Assembly: GCA_013816805.1 (NCBI GenBank)
Contig: JACDDS010000011.1
Location: 87,114-151,113, forward strand
From: Chitinophagales bacterium
GTDB lineage: Bacteria > Bacteroidota > Bacteroidia > Chitinophagales > UBA10324
Direction of reading: 5' to 3'
Length of the DNA: 64,000 nt
This document shows positions 1 to 8,857 of the stretch, one piece after another (position 1 is the first letter of the stretch; the number at the start of each line of letters is the position of its first letter). The notes below the pieces were generated by a model. It ran no database searches. It saw only the letters and a program-made list of their open reading frames with translations, and was not told where the DNA came from. Both the position numbers and the translations under genes were made by a program.

Positions 1-1
1 C

Positions 2-193
2 AGCTATTGGTATTACGGTTGGCAAGCCTGGCCCGAAAGCAGCATCAATGGAAGGGAGGCCGCAGTAGGCCACATGAACCTGAAACAAGAAATTGAAAAG
101 AGGCAAGTGATCCTATTTCTCGATGGAGAAGCTAATTATGCCGATATCGGCCATGACCTGATACAGAAGCTCTATGCTCTCTACCATCCTTAG
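2..193 (+). CDS. C-terminal end of an unrecognised protein (5' truncated by window)
   Basis: An open frame runs from the window edge to a TAG stop and gives 63 residues, including the stretch QVILFLDGEANYADIGHDL. The composition is protein-like, with a hydrophobic strand, acidic residues and a final amphipathic helix, and no stop interrupts it. I do not recognise the family. Its last four bases overlap the end of the convergent DUF72 gene. The true start lies outside the window. Confidence 0.55.
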   Translation, partial: SYWYYGWQAWPESSINGREAAVGHMNLKQEIEKRQVILFLDGEANYADIGHDLIQKLYALYHP

Positions 194-1095
194 CCATTAC
201 GCCTTTTTAGCTGGCGGGTTAATTCTTTTGCATTCTTTATTGCGTAACCATCCCTGTCATTATTAAAATAAACCCAGACCCGCATAGCTTTACTTGCTAC
301 AATACGCTGCACCCATTCAGCGAGCTCCTGCTGAGTATAATCATGCCGATACCATTTTTTAATACCATGAAATCGTATATAAACATCATCCGCTGTTTTA
401 ATTAACTCATCGGGCAACCTTGGTGCACTGCAGCAACAAAATATGATTCCGGCTTTCCGGAAGGCAGTGTATACCTTTTGATTCCACCAACTGGCGTGCC
501 GGAATTCGACGACGCTTTTTCTTTCAGTGTCTAACTGGCTAACAATCGCTTTTAATCGTGCAGGAGTATAGTGATAACTGGGTGGCAACTGGAATAAAAA
601 ACATCCCATTTTAGACTTTAATAAATCTGCAATTAATCCAAAGTCCTTCACATGCTCCCCTGTTTGGCTAAAGCGTCTGGTATGCGTAATTAGTTCATTG
701 ACCTTTACCGTGTAAATAAATTTTCGGCGACCTACCTGCCTAACCCAGGAGTTAACAGTGCCCAAGGTTGGCCATGAATAAAACGGAGCATTTAGCTCCA
801 CTGTCTTAAAGTGACTGGCATAATATTCAAACCATTTATTGTTCTCCAGGGTGGAGGGATAAAAAATATCCCGCCAGTGCCAGTAAAACCAACCGGAACA
901 TCCAATATAATATTGCTGAACAGAATTAGCCGGAATATGGCTTTTTAAAACAGATCGTTTTTTTTGTGATTCGAATTTAAGTCTTGCCTGATGCATCTTT
1001 TCTGCACGTAGAATATTCTGCAACCGCTGCTTTTCCCTGCGTTCCTCGCGTTTTTGCCGGCGTTCTGTAAGAGTTAAAATGGCAGGTGTTTCCAT
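190..1095 (-). CDS. DUF72 (YecE-like) family protein
   Basis: The 301-residue product has the DUF72 signature from about residue 60 onward: YIGCSGWFYWHWRDIFYP, then FKTVELNAPFYSWP, a KVN segment, FLFQLPPS, a VEFRHASWW motif and a late VYFNND segment. The family has a TIM-barrel fold and no firmly established reaction. Residues 1-55 form a very basic, probably coiled extension (many R, K, Q and E) that lies outside the domain. The gene is on the minus strand about 70 nt after the LpxD-family gene, so the two may be co-transcribed. The family call is secure; the role is unknown. Confidence 0.88.
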   Translation of the reverse strand: METPAILTLTERRQKREERREKQRLQNILRAEKMHQARLKFESQKKRSVLKSHIPANSVQQYYIGCSGWFYWHWRDIFYPSTLENNKWFEYYASHFKTVELNAPFYSWPTLGTVNSWVRQVGRRKFIYTVKVNELITHTRRFSQTGEHVKDFGLIADLLKSKMGCFLFQLPPSYHYTPARLKAIVSQLDTERKSVVEFRHASWWNQKVYTAFRKAGIIFCCCSAPRLPDELIKTADDVYIRFHGIKKWYRHDYTQQELAEWVQRIVASKAMRVWVYFNNDRDGYAIKNAKELTRQLKRRNG

Positions 1096-1164
1096 TAGCT
1101 GTTAATAGTTTCGTAACTCAGTTATTTCAGCCCAACCAATCAATAATATCTATAAAATGGTTCA

Positions 1165-2094
1165 CTATTTCTTTTCAAAAATTTCCTTTAGCTTTTTTAC
1201 GTAGGCGACTTGTCGCCATGCTTCACGAGCTTCCTGTGCAGGATATCCAAAGTATGTTTTACCCCCTTCCAACGACTGCGAAACACCTGATTGCGCAAGC
1301 ACCACTGCACCTTTGCCGATTACTAAATCTTTATTTACGCCCACCTGCCCCCACAAGATCACATTATCTTCAATCTTCGCTACACCTGCCACACCTACAA
1401 AGGCTGCAAACAGACAATTCTTACCCACCACGGTATCATGCCCGATATGCACATGGTTATCCAGTTTGGTTCCGTTGCCAATTTCTGTAGTTCCCGACAC
1501 GCCCCTGTCTATTGTGCAGCAAGCGCCTATTTCCACCCTATTGTGTATGGCTACATTTCCACAGGAATACATTTTTATATAACCCAGATCCGGATATCTT
1601 TTAAAATAAAAAGCGTCTGCCCCAATCACAGTACCCGAATGAATAACACAATCATCGCCTATTTCACAATGGTCATATATACTTACGTTAGAGTGGACCA
1701 GGCAATTCTTTCCTATTGTAACATAATTTCCAATAAATGCCCCGGGCTGAATGATGGTTCCCTCACCTATGACGGCCAAATCTGAGATGCTTTTTGTGGC
1801 ATTCTCAAAGGGACGGTAATTCATCACCAGAAAATTATAATCCCTGAACGGATCGCTGGAAATAAGAAGGTGTTTGCCTAAAGGTGGGTTTACTTCCTTA
1901 TTAATCAGGATTACTGATGCATCCGATTTAAGCGCCTTATCGTAATATTTCGGATGATCTACAAAGGTGAGGTCACCTTGCCGCACCATGTGGATTTCGT
2001 TAATACCTTTCAGAAGATAATTTTCATCCCCGATTAATTGTGCCTTAATAAGCGAATTAACAACTGAAAGTGTAACGGGCGGGTTAAGATTCAT
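1165..2094 (-). CDS. lpxD: LpxD-family UDP-3-O-acylglucosamine N-acyltransferase (probable paralogue)
   Basis: The protein has 309 residues. The N-terminal 95 residues resemble the LpxD nucleotide-binding domain (INEIHMVRQGDLTFVDH). They are followed by left-handed beta-helix hexapeptide repeats from about residue 105 to 280. The segment DNHVHIGHD matches the place of the catalytic histidine in LpxD. Canonical LpxD adds the N-linked 3-hydroxyacyl chain to UDP-acylglucosamine in lipid A synthesis. The protein is shorter than usual (about 340) and lacks a long C-terminal helical part. There is no lpxC or fabZ beside it, so it may be a second, specialised LpxD paralogue. It is transcribed away from gcvT, with 168 nt between the two starts. 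Confidence 0.75.
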   Translation of the reverse strand: MNLNPPVTLSVVNSLIKAQLIGDENYLLKGINEIHMVRQGDLTFVDHPKYYDKALKSDASVILINKEVNPPLGKHLLISSDPFRDYNFLVMNYRPFENATKSISDLAVIGEGTIIQPGAFIGNYVTIGKNCLVHSNVSIYDHCEIGDDCVIHSGTVIGADAFYFKRYPDLGYIKMYSCGNVAIHNRVEIGACCTIDRGVSGTTEIGNGTKLDNHVHIGHDTVVGKNCLFAAFVGVAGVAKIEDNVILWGQVGVNKDLVIGKGAVVLAQSGVSQSLEGGKTYFGYPAQEAREAWRQVAYVKKLKEIFEKK

Positions 2095-2230
2095 GGGTAC
2101 AAATATTCCTGCTGCGAAGGTAGCCAGAAGTAATCTTAATCATTTATGTAGGCCAAATACTGTAGTGGACTTTTTATAAAATAGGAATATAAACCGTTCC
2201 TCCTGTTTCCGAATATCATCCTCTAAAATC

Positions 2231-2238
2231 TATCTTTG
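2231..2238 (+). promoter_or_regulatory. Bacteroidota -7 promoter box for gcvT
   Basis: TATCTTTG is an exact match to TAnnTTTG, 24 nt before the gcvT ATG. The longest open frame begins with a TTG inside this box (2236), so the ATG at 2263 is the better start. No clear -33 TTTG is visible at the expected spacing. Confidence 0.6.
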
Positions 2239-2262
2239 TGCGATTTAAATTTTTATCCTGAT

Positions 2263-3348
2263 ATGAAGACCACTCCTTTAACAGAAATCCATATACAGCT
2301 TGGAGCAAAAATGGCGGAATTTGCCGGTTATAATATGCCTATTTCATATTCAGGAATTAACAATGAGCATCAATGCGTACGGAATAATGCCGGTATTTTT
2401 GACGTTTCCCATATGGGTGAATTTGTTTTGCGTGGTCCGCGTGCGCTTGAACTAATACAGAAAGTTACTTCAAACGATGCATCAAAACTCCAGGTGGGTA
2501 ATGTTCAATATTCCTGCATGCCCAATGAGCAGGGAGGTATTGTAGATGATTTGCTGGTTTATCACCTGCAGGAAAATTCTTACATGATGGTAGTAAACGG
2601 ATCGAACATTGAAAAGGACTGGAACTGGGTTGTACGAAATAATAACCTTGACGTAGATCTTAGAAACATCAGCGACCGTGCAGGTCTACTTGCAGTTCAG
2701 GGTCCTAATGCTGTTAAAATTCTGCAAAAGCTCACGGATGTCGACCTTTCTTCAATCCCTTATTATTCCTTTGAGCGCGGGGTTTTTGGTGGAGTAAAAA
2801 ATGTATTGATGTCTAATACAGGTTATACCGGAGCAGGAGGTTTCGAAATCTATTTTGAAAATACAGATGCCGAACACTTGTGGCGAAAAATTCTGGACGC
2901 AGGAAAAGAATATTCCTTAATGCCTTGTGGGCTTGGTGCCCGGGATACATTACGATTAGAAATGGGATTTTGCCTTTACGGAAATGACATAGACGATACC
3001 ACTTCACCTCTGGAAGCAGGTCTCGGCTGGATCACGAAGTTTTCGAAGGATTTTATCTCGAAAGAAATCTTAGAAAGGCAAAAAACAAATGGCGTATCCC
3101 GTAAATTAGTGGGTTTTGAAATGGTTGATAAAGGTATTGCACGCCATGGCTATGAAATAACTGATAGTACTGGAAATAAAACTGGCGAAGTAACCAGCGG
3201 CACCCAATCTCCCACTTTACAAAAAGCAATTGGGCTGGGATATGTTTCAGCGGACAATGCAAAGCCGGGCAATACCATTTTTATTGCGGTAAGAGGTAAA
3301 GATTTAGAGGCAAAAGTGGTGAAAATTCCTTTCCTTAAAAATGCCTGA
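2263..3348 (+). CDS. gcvT: Glycine cleavage system T protein (aminomethyltransferase)
   Basis: This 361-residue protein has the usual GcvT length. It contains the N-terminal folate-binding fold ([24 protein letters not shown]), the [14 protein letters not shown] motif near residue 190, [18 protein letters not shown], and the C-terminal barrel with the TSGTQSPTL segment. It transfers the aminomethyl carbon from lipoyl-GcvH to tetrahydrofolate in the cytoplasm. Start: ATG 2263 is preferred over TTG 2236, because the latter lies in a -7 promoter box. No other gcv gene is adjacent; comB follows 54 nt downstream on the same strand. No glycine riboswitch could be recognised upstream. Confidence 0.96.
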   Translation: MKTTPLTEIHIQLGAKMAEFAGYNMPISYSGINNEHQCVRNNAGIFDVSHMGEFVLRGPRALELIQKVTSNDASKLQVGNVQYSCMPNEQGGIVDDLLVYHLQENSYMMVVNGSNIEKDWNWVVRNNNLDVDLRNISDRAGLLAVQGPNAVKILQKLTDVDLSSIPYYSFERGVFGGVKNVLMSNTGYTGAGGFEIYFENTDAEHLWRKILDAGKEYSLMPCGLGARDTLRLEMGFCLYGNDIDDTTSPLEAGLGWITKFSKDFISKEILERQKTNGVSRKLVGFEMVDKGIARHGYEITDSTGNKTGEVTSGTQSPTLQKAIGLGYVSADNAKPGNTIFIAVRGKDLEAKVVKIPFLKNA

Positions 3349-3402
3349 TGCACACAGTTCCGGTAATCAGCTTTTCCGTTTCATAAAATTCTGTTAAAAG
3401 CT

Positions 3403-4170
3403 ATGCCCGATAAATCAACACTCGAAGTTTGTCTTTCTCCTGGTTTATTACCACTCTATCCTGTAGATGGAAAAGTAGTGGTAGTAATAGATGTTTTACG
3501 AGCTACTACTACCATGTGTGTAGCAATTGACCAGGGTGCGGATAAAGTTATTCCAGTAGATACCATAGAAGAATGTCTTTCTTACAAAGGGCGGGCGGGA
3601 TATATACTTGCCGGGGAACGAAACGGAAGAAAAATTGAGGGATTTGATTTCGGTAATTCACCCTTCGAGTTTATGAATGGAATAGTGAAAGGCAAAACTC
3701 TTGTTCTTACTACTACAAATGGAACGCGTGCAATTGATATGACGAAGCACGCCCACCAGGTAGTGATTGGTGGCTTCTTAAACTTTACTGCATTAACACG
3801 GTGGATTATAAGTGAAGGTAAAGAGACGCTGCTGGTTTGCTCCGGCTGGAGAAATAAGTTTAACCTGGAGGATACTGTGTTTGCAGGAGCAGTTATTCAT
3901 CACATAAAAGAATTTTTCCTGGTAGATTCTGATTCCGCTTTTGCAGCTGAAAAATTATACCTTAATTCAAGAAAAAATATGCTGCACTTCATGAAGCAAT
4001 CATCGCATTACCGGCGCCTGGCACATCTGGGTGTGGTTAACGATATTAAATATTGTTTGCGCCCAGATCTTACCAGCGTAGTACCGGTATTAAAAGATGG
4101 TGCTTTAGTGAAAGCAGATGTGCATACAGACCTTGAAGGAGAATTTTTTTCCCTGAATCATACCCGATAA
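3403..4170 (+). CDS. comB: 2-phosphosulfolactate phosphatase family protein (ComB-like)
   Basis: The 255-residue protein matches the ComB family: VVVIDVLRATTTMCVA near the N terminus, ILAGERNGRKIEGFDFGNSP in the middle, then LTTTNGTRAI and LVCSGWRNKFNLEDTVFAG. In methanogens ComB removes phosphate from 2-phosphosulfolactate for coenzyme M synthesis. In Bacteroidota the true substrate is uncertain, possibly a related sulfolactate or sulfonolipid route, which is inference. The gene follows gcvT closely and may share its promoter. Confidence 0.88.
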   Translation: MPDKSTLEVCLSPGLLPLYPVDGKVVVVIDVLRATTTMCVAIDQGADKVIPVDTIEECLSYKGRAGYILAGERNGRKIEGFDFGNSPFEFMNGIVKGKTLVLTTTNGTRAIDMTKHAHQVVIGGFLNFTALTRWIISEGKETLLVCSGWRNKFNLEDTVFAGAVIHHIKEFFLVDSDSAFAAEKLYLNSRKNMLHFMKQSSHYRRLAHLGVVNDIKYCLRPDLTSVVPVLKDGALVKADVHTDLEGEFFSLNHTR

Positions 4171-4322
4171 TTAAGATCATCTTGAATTATTACTATACAG
4201 CGGGATTAAATCTGAATGATCCGCTTACCACAGGATTATTTTTTACCTCTCTTTAAATTAAACTTACTCCGAGGCTATATGGCAGCTTAGTAATATTGTT
4301 TTTAAGCTTACTCAATTGAGGT

Positions 4323-4330
4323 TATATTTG
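4323..4330 (+). promoter_or_regulatory. -7 promoter box for the nuoA cluster
   Basis: TATATTTG matches TAnnTTTG, 16 nt before the nuoA ATG. A TTG at 4296-4298 could serve as the -33 element, with 24 nt between (slightly long). It is the only good promoter box found upstream of the nuo genes. Confidence 0.55.
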
Positions 4331-4346
4331 TTTCACATTTGTACTT

Positions 4347-4697
4347 ATGGGACCTGCTTCTCTGATCGTACTTACTTTGGCGGCCATATTTTTTTCTGCT
4401 GGGGGAATATTATTTTCCAGGCTTATCCTGAAGCCAACAAAGAATCCTCAAAAAGGTGAAACGTATGAATGTGGAGTAACTACGCAAGGTCCGAGTTGGG
4501 TTCAGTTCAACGTTGGGTATTACCTCTTTGCTTTAATTTTTTTGATTTTTGATGTGGAGTTGATTTTTCTATATCCATGGGCAGTGGTAGTGAAACAAAC
4601 CGGTTTACCTGCTTTGGCAGAACTTGTTATATTCCTGTTTATTCTTTTCATGGGTTTTTTATATGCGCATAAAAAGGGTGCATTAAAATGGTTGTAA
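4347..4697 (+). CDS. nuoA: NADH-quinone oxidoreductase subunit A
   Basis: A 116-residue membrane protein with three transmembrane helices (about residues 3-24, 55-80 and 88-110). It has the conserved NuoA loop YECGVTTQGPSWVQFNVGYY and the FLIFDVELIFLYPWA segment. It belongs to the membrane arm of respiratory complex I. It is first in the local nuo cluster and is preceded by a TATATTTG promoter box. Length and motifs are normal. Confidence 0.95.
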   Translation: MGPASLIVLTLAAIFFSAGGILFSRLILKPTKNPQKGETYECGVTTQGPSWVQFNVGYYLFALIFLIFDVELIFLYPWAVVVKQTGLPALAELVIFLFILFMGFLYAHKKGALKWL

Positions 4698-4792
4698 TGA
4701 TTGCTCGTTCTCCAAATGCCGGTGAATTGTTGTAAATTTCTATTCAGCGTTAAAAGAATAGGCCTGTTTCCAAATTAAAATTTATTTGAAAG

Positions 4793-5335
4793 TTGTCTAA
4801 TATAGAAAAACCGTCTGCAGATTCCTTTCCGGGGAAGGTGCATCAAACTCCTGGTGGCGGCATTCTAACCAGTACTATCGATGATGTGATTAACTGGGCA
4901 CGATCTAATTCGTTATGGCCTTTAGTATTTGGTACCAGTTGCTGCGCAATAGAGATGATGTCAACAGCCTCTGCAAAGTACGACTGGTCACGTTTTGGTT
5001 TTGAAGTAGCCCGCGCTACTCCTCGTCAGGCAGATGTAATAATTATTGCAGGAACTATAGTAAACAAGATGGCTCCCGTCCTGAAAAGGTTATACGATCA
5101 GATGGCAGATCCTAAATACGTGATTGCGATGGGCGCCTGCGCAACCAGTGGAGGTCCTTTTTTCTATAACACCTACTCCGTTGTAAAAGGGGCCGACCAT
5201 GTGATACCTGTCGATGTCTATATAGCCGGTTGTCCACCCAGGCCGGAGGCACTATTGCATGCCTTAATCACGCTTCAGGAAAAAATTAAAAGTGGCGCTA
5301 CACGGGAACAAATCAAAAATGAGATCAGGGTATAA
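4793..5335 (+). CDS. nuoB: NADH-quinone oxidoreductase subunit B
   Basis: The 180-residue protein carries the cysteine ligands of the terminal N2 iron-sulfur cluster: [10 protein letters not shown] near residue 47, MGACATSGG near 110 and [11 protein letters not shown] near 142. It connects to the quinone site of complex I. The start is a TTG at 4793; no in-frame ATG lies upstream in the short intergenic gap, and the first ATG downstream would delete conserved sequence. It lies 95 nt after nuoA and about 84 nt before nuoC, in the same transcription unit. Confidence 0.95.
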   Translation: MSNIEKPSADSFPGKVHQTPGGGILTSTIDDVINWARSNSLWPLVFGTSCCAIEMMSTASAKYDWSRFGFEVARATPRQADVIIIAGTIVNKMAPVLKRLYDQMADPKYVIAMGACATSGGPFFYNTYSVVKGADHVIPVDVYIAGCPPRPEALLHALITLQEKIKSGATREQIKNEIRV

Positions 5336-5419
5336 TTTCTAAGGGTGTTTTGTTTCTTCGTGTTTAAAAAAAGAATTGTGCTTAAACAGCTTTTAGATTC
5401 TATAAAATAGCTGACAGAA

Positions 5420-5875
5420 ATGAAGATTGATGATCTTAAAGTAATTATTGCAGAAAGCTTTTCATCTGCAACATTTGAAGAAAATGGAGAATGGTTAAGT
5501 GTAATTATTGATTCGGATGTTTGGCAACCATTTGCCAAACAAATATTTGAAAATCCCAAGCTTCAATTTGATTACCTGTTCTGCTTAACCTGTGTGGATT
5601 GGAAAACGCATCTTACTATGGTGTATCACATTACCTCAACCACCTTCAGGCATTCAATGGTTGTCAAAGCAAAGCTGGATCGTAATAACCCAGAAATAGA
5701 AAGCGTGGCACACCTCTGGCGTACTGCAGAATTCCATGAGCGTGAAGTTTTTGATTTATTTGGTGTGAATTTTATCCACCATCCCGATCTAAGAAGGTTA
5801 TTCTTAACGGATGACTGGGCAGGGTTTCCTCTCCGGAAAGATTTTGAAGATCCTATCAATCTAATTAAATTATGA
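5420..5875 (+). CDS. nuoC: NADH-quinone oxidoreductase subunit C
   Basis: The 151-residue protein matches the 30-kDa subunit of complex I. It has the core DYLFCLTCVDW, then VYHITSTTFRH, ERHEVFDLFG-like EREVFDLFGVNF, and the C-terminal RRLFLTDDWAGFPLRKDF signature. It is short compared with proteobacterial NuoC but close to other Bacteroidota versions, and it is separate from NuoD rather than fused. It sits between nuoB and nuoD on the same strand, with 44 nt to nuoD. Confidence 0.93.
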   Translation: MKIDDLKVIIAESFSSATFEENGEWLSVIIDSDVWQPFAKQIFENPKLQFDYLFCLTCVDWKTHLTMVYHITSTTFRHSMVVKAKLDRNNPEIESVAHLWRTAEFHEREVFDLFGVNFIHHPDLRRLFLTDDWAGFPLRKDFEDPINLIKL

Positions 5876-5919
5876 TAGTGATCCTGATTGGTACTATTAT
5901 GTAAACGGAAGTTTAAAAA

Positions 5920-7035
5920 ATGCTTGAAGAAATAGCAACCACGGAGCAAGGGGATCTGATCATAAACATTGGACCACAGCATCCTTCCACACATGGCGTA
6001 CTGCATCTGGTGGTGACGCTCAATGGTGAAACCATTAAAAATGTAGAACCTCATCTGGGCTACATTCACCGCTCTATTGAAAAGATGTGTGAGTCACTCA
6101 GCTACCGCCAGTTCATTTATGTTACCAGTCGTATGGATTACCTTTCTTCACACATTAATAACCACGGCTGTGCTTTATGTGTTGAAAAAGGACTACAGAT
6201 AGAAGTGCCGAAACGTGCGCAGGTGATCCGGGTATTGATGGACGAGCTAACGCGACTTGCTTCTCACCAGCTGTGGTGGGGTGCAATGGCAATGGATATA
6301 GGAGCATTAACCCCTTTCTTCCATGCATTCCGCGAACGCGAAATGATCAACGATATTATGGAAGAAACCTGCGGAGCGCGACTTACCATGAATTATATGG
6401 TGCCGGGGGGAGTAATGTTCGATCTGCATCCTAATTTTCAGCTTCGGGTAAAGGAATTTATTTCTTTCTTCAAAAGCAAAATTGATGAATACGATGAATT
6501 GCTTACAGGCAATGTAATTTTTATTAACCGGATGAAAGACATTGGTATTATTTCAAAAAAAGATGCTATCTCTTACGGCTGCACAGGCCCCACTGCAAGA
6601 GCAAGCGGCGTGAATTGCGACATCAGAAAATTGTATCCTTATGAAATATACGGTCAGCTGCAGTTTGAAGAAGTGACAGAAGATGGTGGTGACTGCCTTG
6701 CCCGCTATGCAGTGCGCATGAAAGAAATGCGGCAGTCACTTCATATTATTGAAGAACTTATTGATAACATTCCCGAAGGTGAAATACAGGCAAAAACAAA
6801 GGCTGTATTAAAGCTTCCCAAAGGAGAATTCTATTCGAGGGTAGAAACTGCGCGGGGAGAATTTGGAGTATATATTATAAGTGAAGGCGGAACTACACCA
6901 TACAGAATCAAATTCCGCTCACCAGGATTTTCTAATTTATCTGCTCTGAACCATATGGCAAAAGGGCATAAAATCGGCGACCTCGTCGCAATCATGGGAA
7001 GCCTCGATTTGGTAATACCGGATATTGACAGATAG
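5920..7035 (+). CDS. nuoD: NADH-quinone oxidoreductase subunit D
   Basis: The 371-residue 49-kDa subunit of complex I has IGPQHPSTHGVLH and LGYIHRSIEKMCE near the N terminus, SRMDYLSSHINN, a GARLTMNYMVPGG segment, the GCTGPTARASG motif and the C-terminal PYRIKFRSPGFSNL. These residues line the quinone chamber with NuoB. In complete Bacteroidota operons nuoE, nuoF and nuoG often follow; here the next gene is a frameshifted four-helix-bundle gene and then nuoH. Confidence 0.96.
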   Translation: MLEEIATTEQGDLIINIGPQHPSTHGVLHLVVTLNGETIKNVEPHLGYIHRSIEKMCESLSYRQFIYVTSRMDYLSSHINNHGCALCVEKGLQIEVPKRAQVIRVLMDELTRLASHQLWWGAMAMDIGALTPFFHAFREREMINDIMEETCGARLTMNYMVPGGVMFDLHPNFQLRVKEFISFFKSKIDEYDELLTGNVIFINRMKDIGIISKKDAISYGCTGPTARASGVNCDIRKLYPYEIYGQLQFEEVTEDGGDCLARYAVRMKEMRQSLHIIEELIDNIPEGEIQAKTKAVLKLPKGEFYSRVETARGEFGVYIISEGGTTPYRIKFRSPGFSNLSALNHMAKGHKIGDLVAIMGSLDLVIPDIDR

Positions 7036-7136
7036 CATTTCGAATTGGTGATTGTAGAGTGCGAATAACAATAAATGATCGGGGAGTAAATTTTTTATAT
7101 AAACTATGGAGGGTTAACTATAATTTAATATTTGAA

Positions 7137-7570
7137 ATGAAAGAAAAGTCAGAAGAACTTAAGCAAAGGACTAAAAATTTTGCTTTAAAAATGATTAAAT
7201 TATACAGAAGCTTACCTCATGGAAAAGATTGTGATGTAATTGGATACCAGATGCTCAAATGCGCAACTTCTGTAGGAGCGAATTATAGAGCGGCATGCCG
7301 TGCACGATCTAATGCGACTTTATATCAAAAATTACATTTGTTGAAGAAGAAGCCGATGAATGTGGTTACTGGCTGGAATTAATTATTGAATCGGGATTAA
7401 TGCAGAGAGAGAAAGTAATGAATTTACTTAATGAATCAAACGAACTGACTGCTATTTTTACTGCTTCGGGAAAAACAGCAAAAATGAAGAACAATATACA
7501 ACCAGTAACCGGAAAGCAGCTGATTAAATCCACAATTCAAACTCCGCAATCCGCAATAAAAAATGTTTAG
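7137..7570 (+). pseudogene. Frameshifted four-helix-bundle / 23S rRNA intervening-sequence family protein
   Basis: The first frame, from ATG 7137, encodes KQRTKNFALKMIKLYRSLP, then QMLKCATSVGANYRAACRARS, the hallmark of the four-helix-bundle family first found in 23S rRNA intervening sequences. At about 7316 one base appears to be missing. Adding one base after the GCG codon joins the first frame to FISKITFVEEEADECGYWL and an open frame through to a TAG at 7568-7570. The restored protein would be about 144 residues, and its end overlaps the nuoH start by 8 nt. Both halves are otherwise free of stops, so this is either a recent mutation or a sequence error. The biological role of the family is not established. 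Confidence 0.75.
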
Positions 7571-8639
7571 CCTTCAGGGAATAACAAATACAATCTATTC
7601 ATGGCTGAACAGCACATTCAACTCAGCGTGGGCTTTATTGTTTGAATTTGTTATTGTAGGAATATCAGTGATCAGTTTGTTTGTCATTCTCGGGCTGGTA
7701 TTGATCATGATGGAACGCAAGGTATCGGCATACATGCAGGTGCGCTTAGGTCCCAATCGGGTAGGTCCTAAAGGCATGTTCCAAACACTTGCCGATACGC
7801 TGAAGCTAATGGTTAAAGAGGGACTTACGCCCAATGGAGCTGATAAATTTCTTTTCAACCTTGCGCCCTTTATTGTTATCATTATTGCTATGCTCATAAT
7901 AATTCCTATCGCTTTTGCGAGCGGATTCCAGATCTGGGATATCAATATTGGTGTGCTGTATGTTACTGCCGTTTCATCCCTTTCTGTAATTGGAATTTTA
8001 ATGGCTGGATGGGCAAGCAACAATAAATATTCATTACTAGGTGCCATGCGAAGCGGAGCCCAAATAGTGAGTTATGAATTATCAGCAGGTCTTTCCGTTA
8101 TTTCGATTGTCATATTATCGGGAAGCCTGAGGATCTCTGATATCATTGCATCACAACAAGACGGATGGTGGATTTTCAAGGGTCATATTCCTGTGATTAT
8201 CTCTTTTGTAATATTTTTAATAGCAGTAACGGCTGAGACAAACCGTGCTCCCTTTGACCTTGCGGAAGCTGAATCAGAATTGACTGCCGGCTTTCACACC
8301 GAATATTCAGGGATGAAATTTGCTCTTTTTTTTCTTGCAGAATACGTAAACATCTTCATAGTATGTGCCCTTGGTGCTACCTTGTTCTTAGGCGGCTGGA
8401 TGCCCTTTCATATAGGTAAATGGAATAGCTTCAACCATGTAATGGACTATCTGCCCTCTTCTATCTGGTTTCTTGGTAAGACATTTTTTTTAATTTTTCT
8501 TATCATGTGGTTTCGCTGGACATTTCCCCGCCTTCGGATTGATCAGCTATTAAACCTGGAATGGAAATATCTGCTGCCTATCAGTATGTTCAACCTGTTA
8601 CTGGTTGCCCTTATTGCAATTATGGGCTGGTACTTTTAA
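7563..8639 (+). CDS. nuoH: NADH-quinone oxidoreductase subunit H
   Basis: This 358-residue integral membrane subunit has about eight transmembrane helices. Conserved loops include MERKVSAYMQVRLGPNRVGP near residue 50, the AMRSGAQIVSYELSAGLS segment and the quinone-site motif AETNRAPFDLAEAESELTAG near residue 225. The C terminus has FRWTFPRLRIDQLL. It forms the junction between the hydrophilic and membrane arms. It is the last nuo gene here: no nuoI-N follows, and the next gene is an unrelated glycosyltransferase 218 nt downstream. Confidence 0.96.
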   Translation: MFSLQGITNTIYSWLNSTFNSAWALLFEFVIVGISVISLFVILGLVLIMMERKVSAYMQVRLGPNRVGPKGMFQTLADTLKLMVKEGLTPNGADKFLFNLAPFIVIIIAMLIIIPIAFASGFQIWDINIGVLYVTAVSSLSVIGILMAGWASNNKYSLLGAMRSGAQIVSYELSAGLSVISIVILSGSLRISDIIASQQDGWWIFKGHIPVIISFVIFLIAVTAETNRAPFDLAEAESELTAGFHTEYSGMKFALFFLAEYVNIFIVCALGATLFLGGWMPFHIGKWNSFNHVMDYLPSSIWFLGKTFFLIFLIMWFRWTFPRLRIDQLLNLEWKYLLPISMFNLLLVALIAIMGWYF

Positions 8640-8857
8640 GCAAAGAAGAAAAAACACTTACTATAAATGTAACTGCGATTAAAAGTGTTTGAACCTTCGT
8701 AAAATTCATGTGACAAATGTTTTACAATCAAATATTTAAAAGACAAATTTGTGACATGACTATTTATCAGCAATAAATATCAGAGCTAATGTTGCTGGTT
8801 CATTCATCTGTGCAATCATTATATTTTTTCTGATTTTATTTCACCAATCTTATTAAA

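Noticed and set aside
1086..1785. Overlapping plus-strand frames opposite the LpxD-family gene
   Set aside because: They are antisense shadows of a well-supported hexapeptide-repeat gene and show no domain or signal of their own.
2095..2262. Possible glycine riboswitch before gcvT
   Set aside because: No tandem aptamer pattern is visible and the promoter box leaves a leader of only about 25 nt.
8654..8692. AAACACTT...AAGTGTTT inverted repeat after nuoH
   Set aside because: The loop is over 20 nt and no T-run follows, so a terminator call is not justified.
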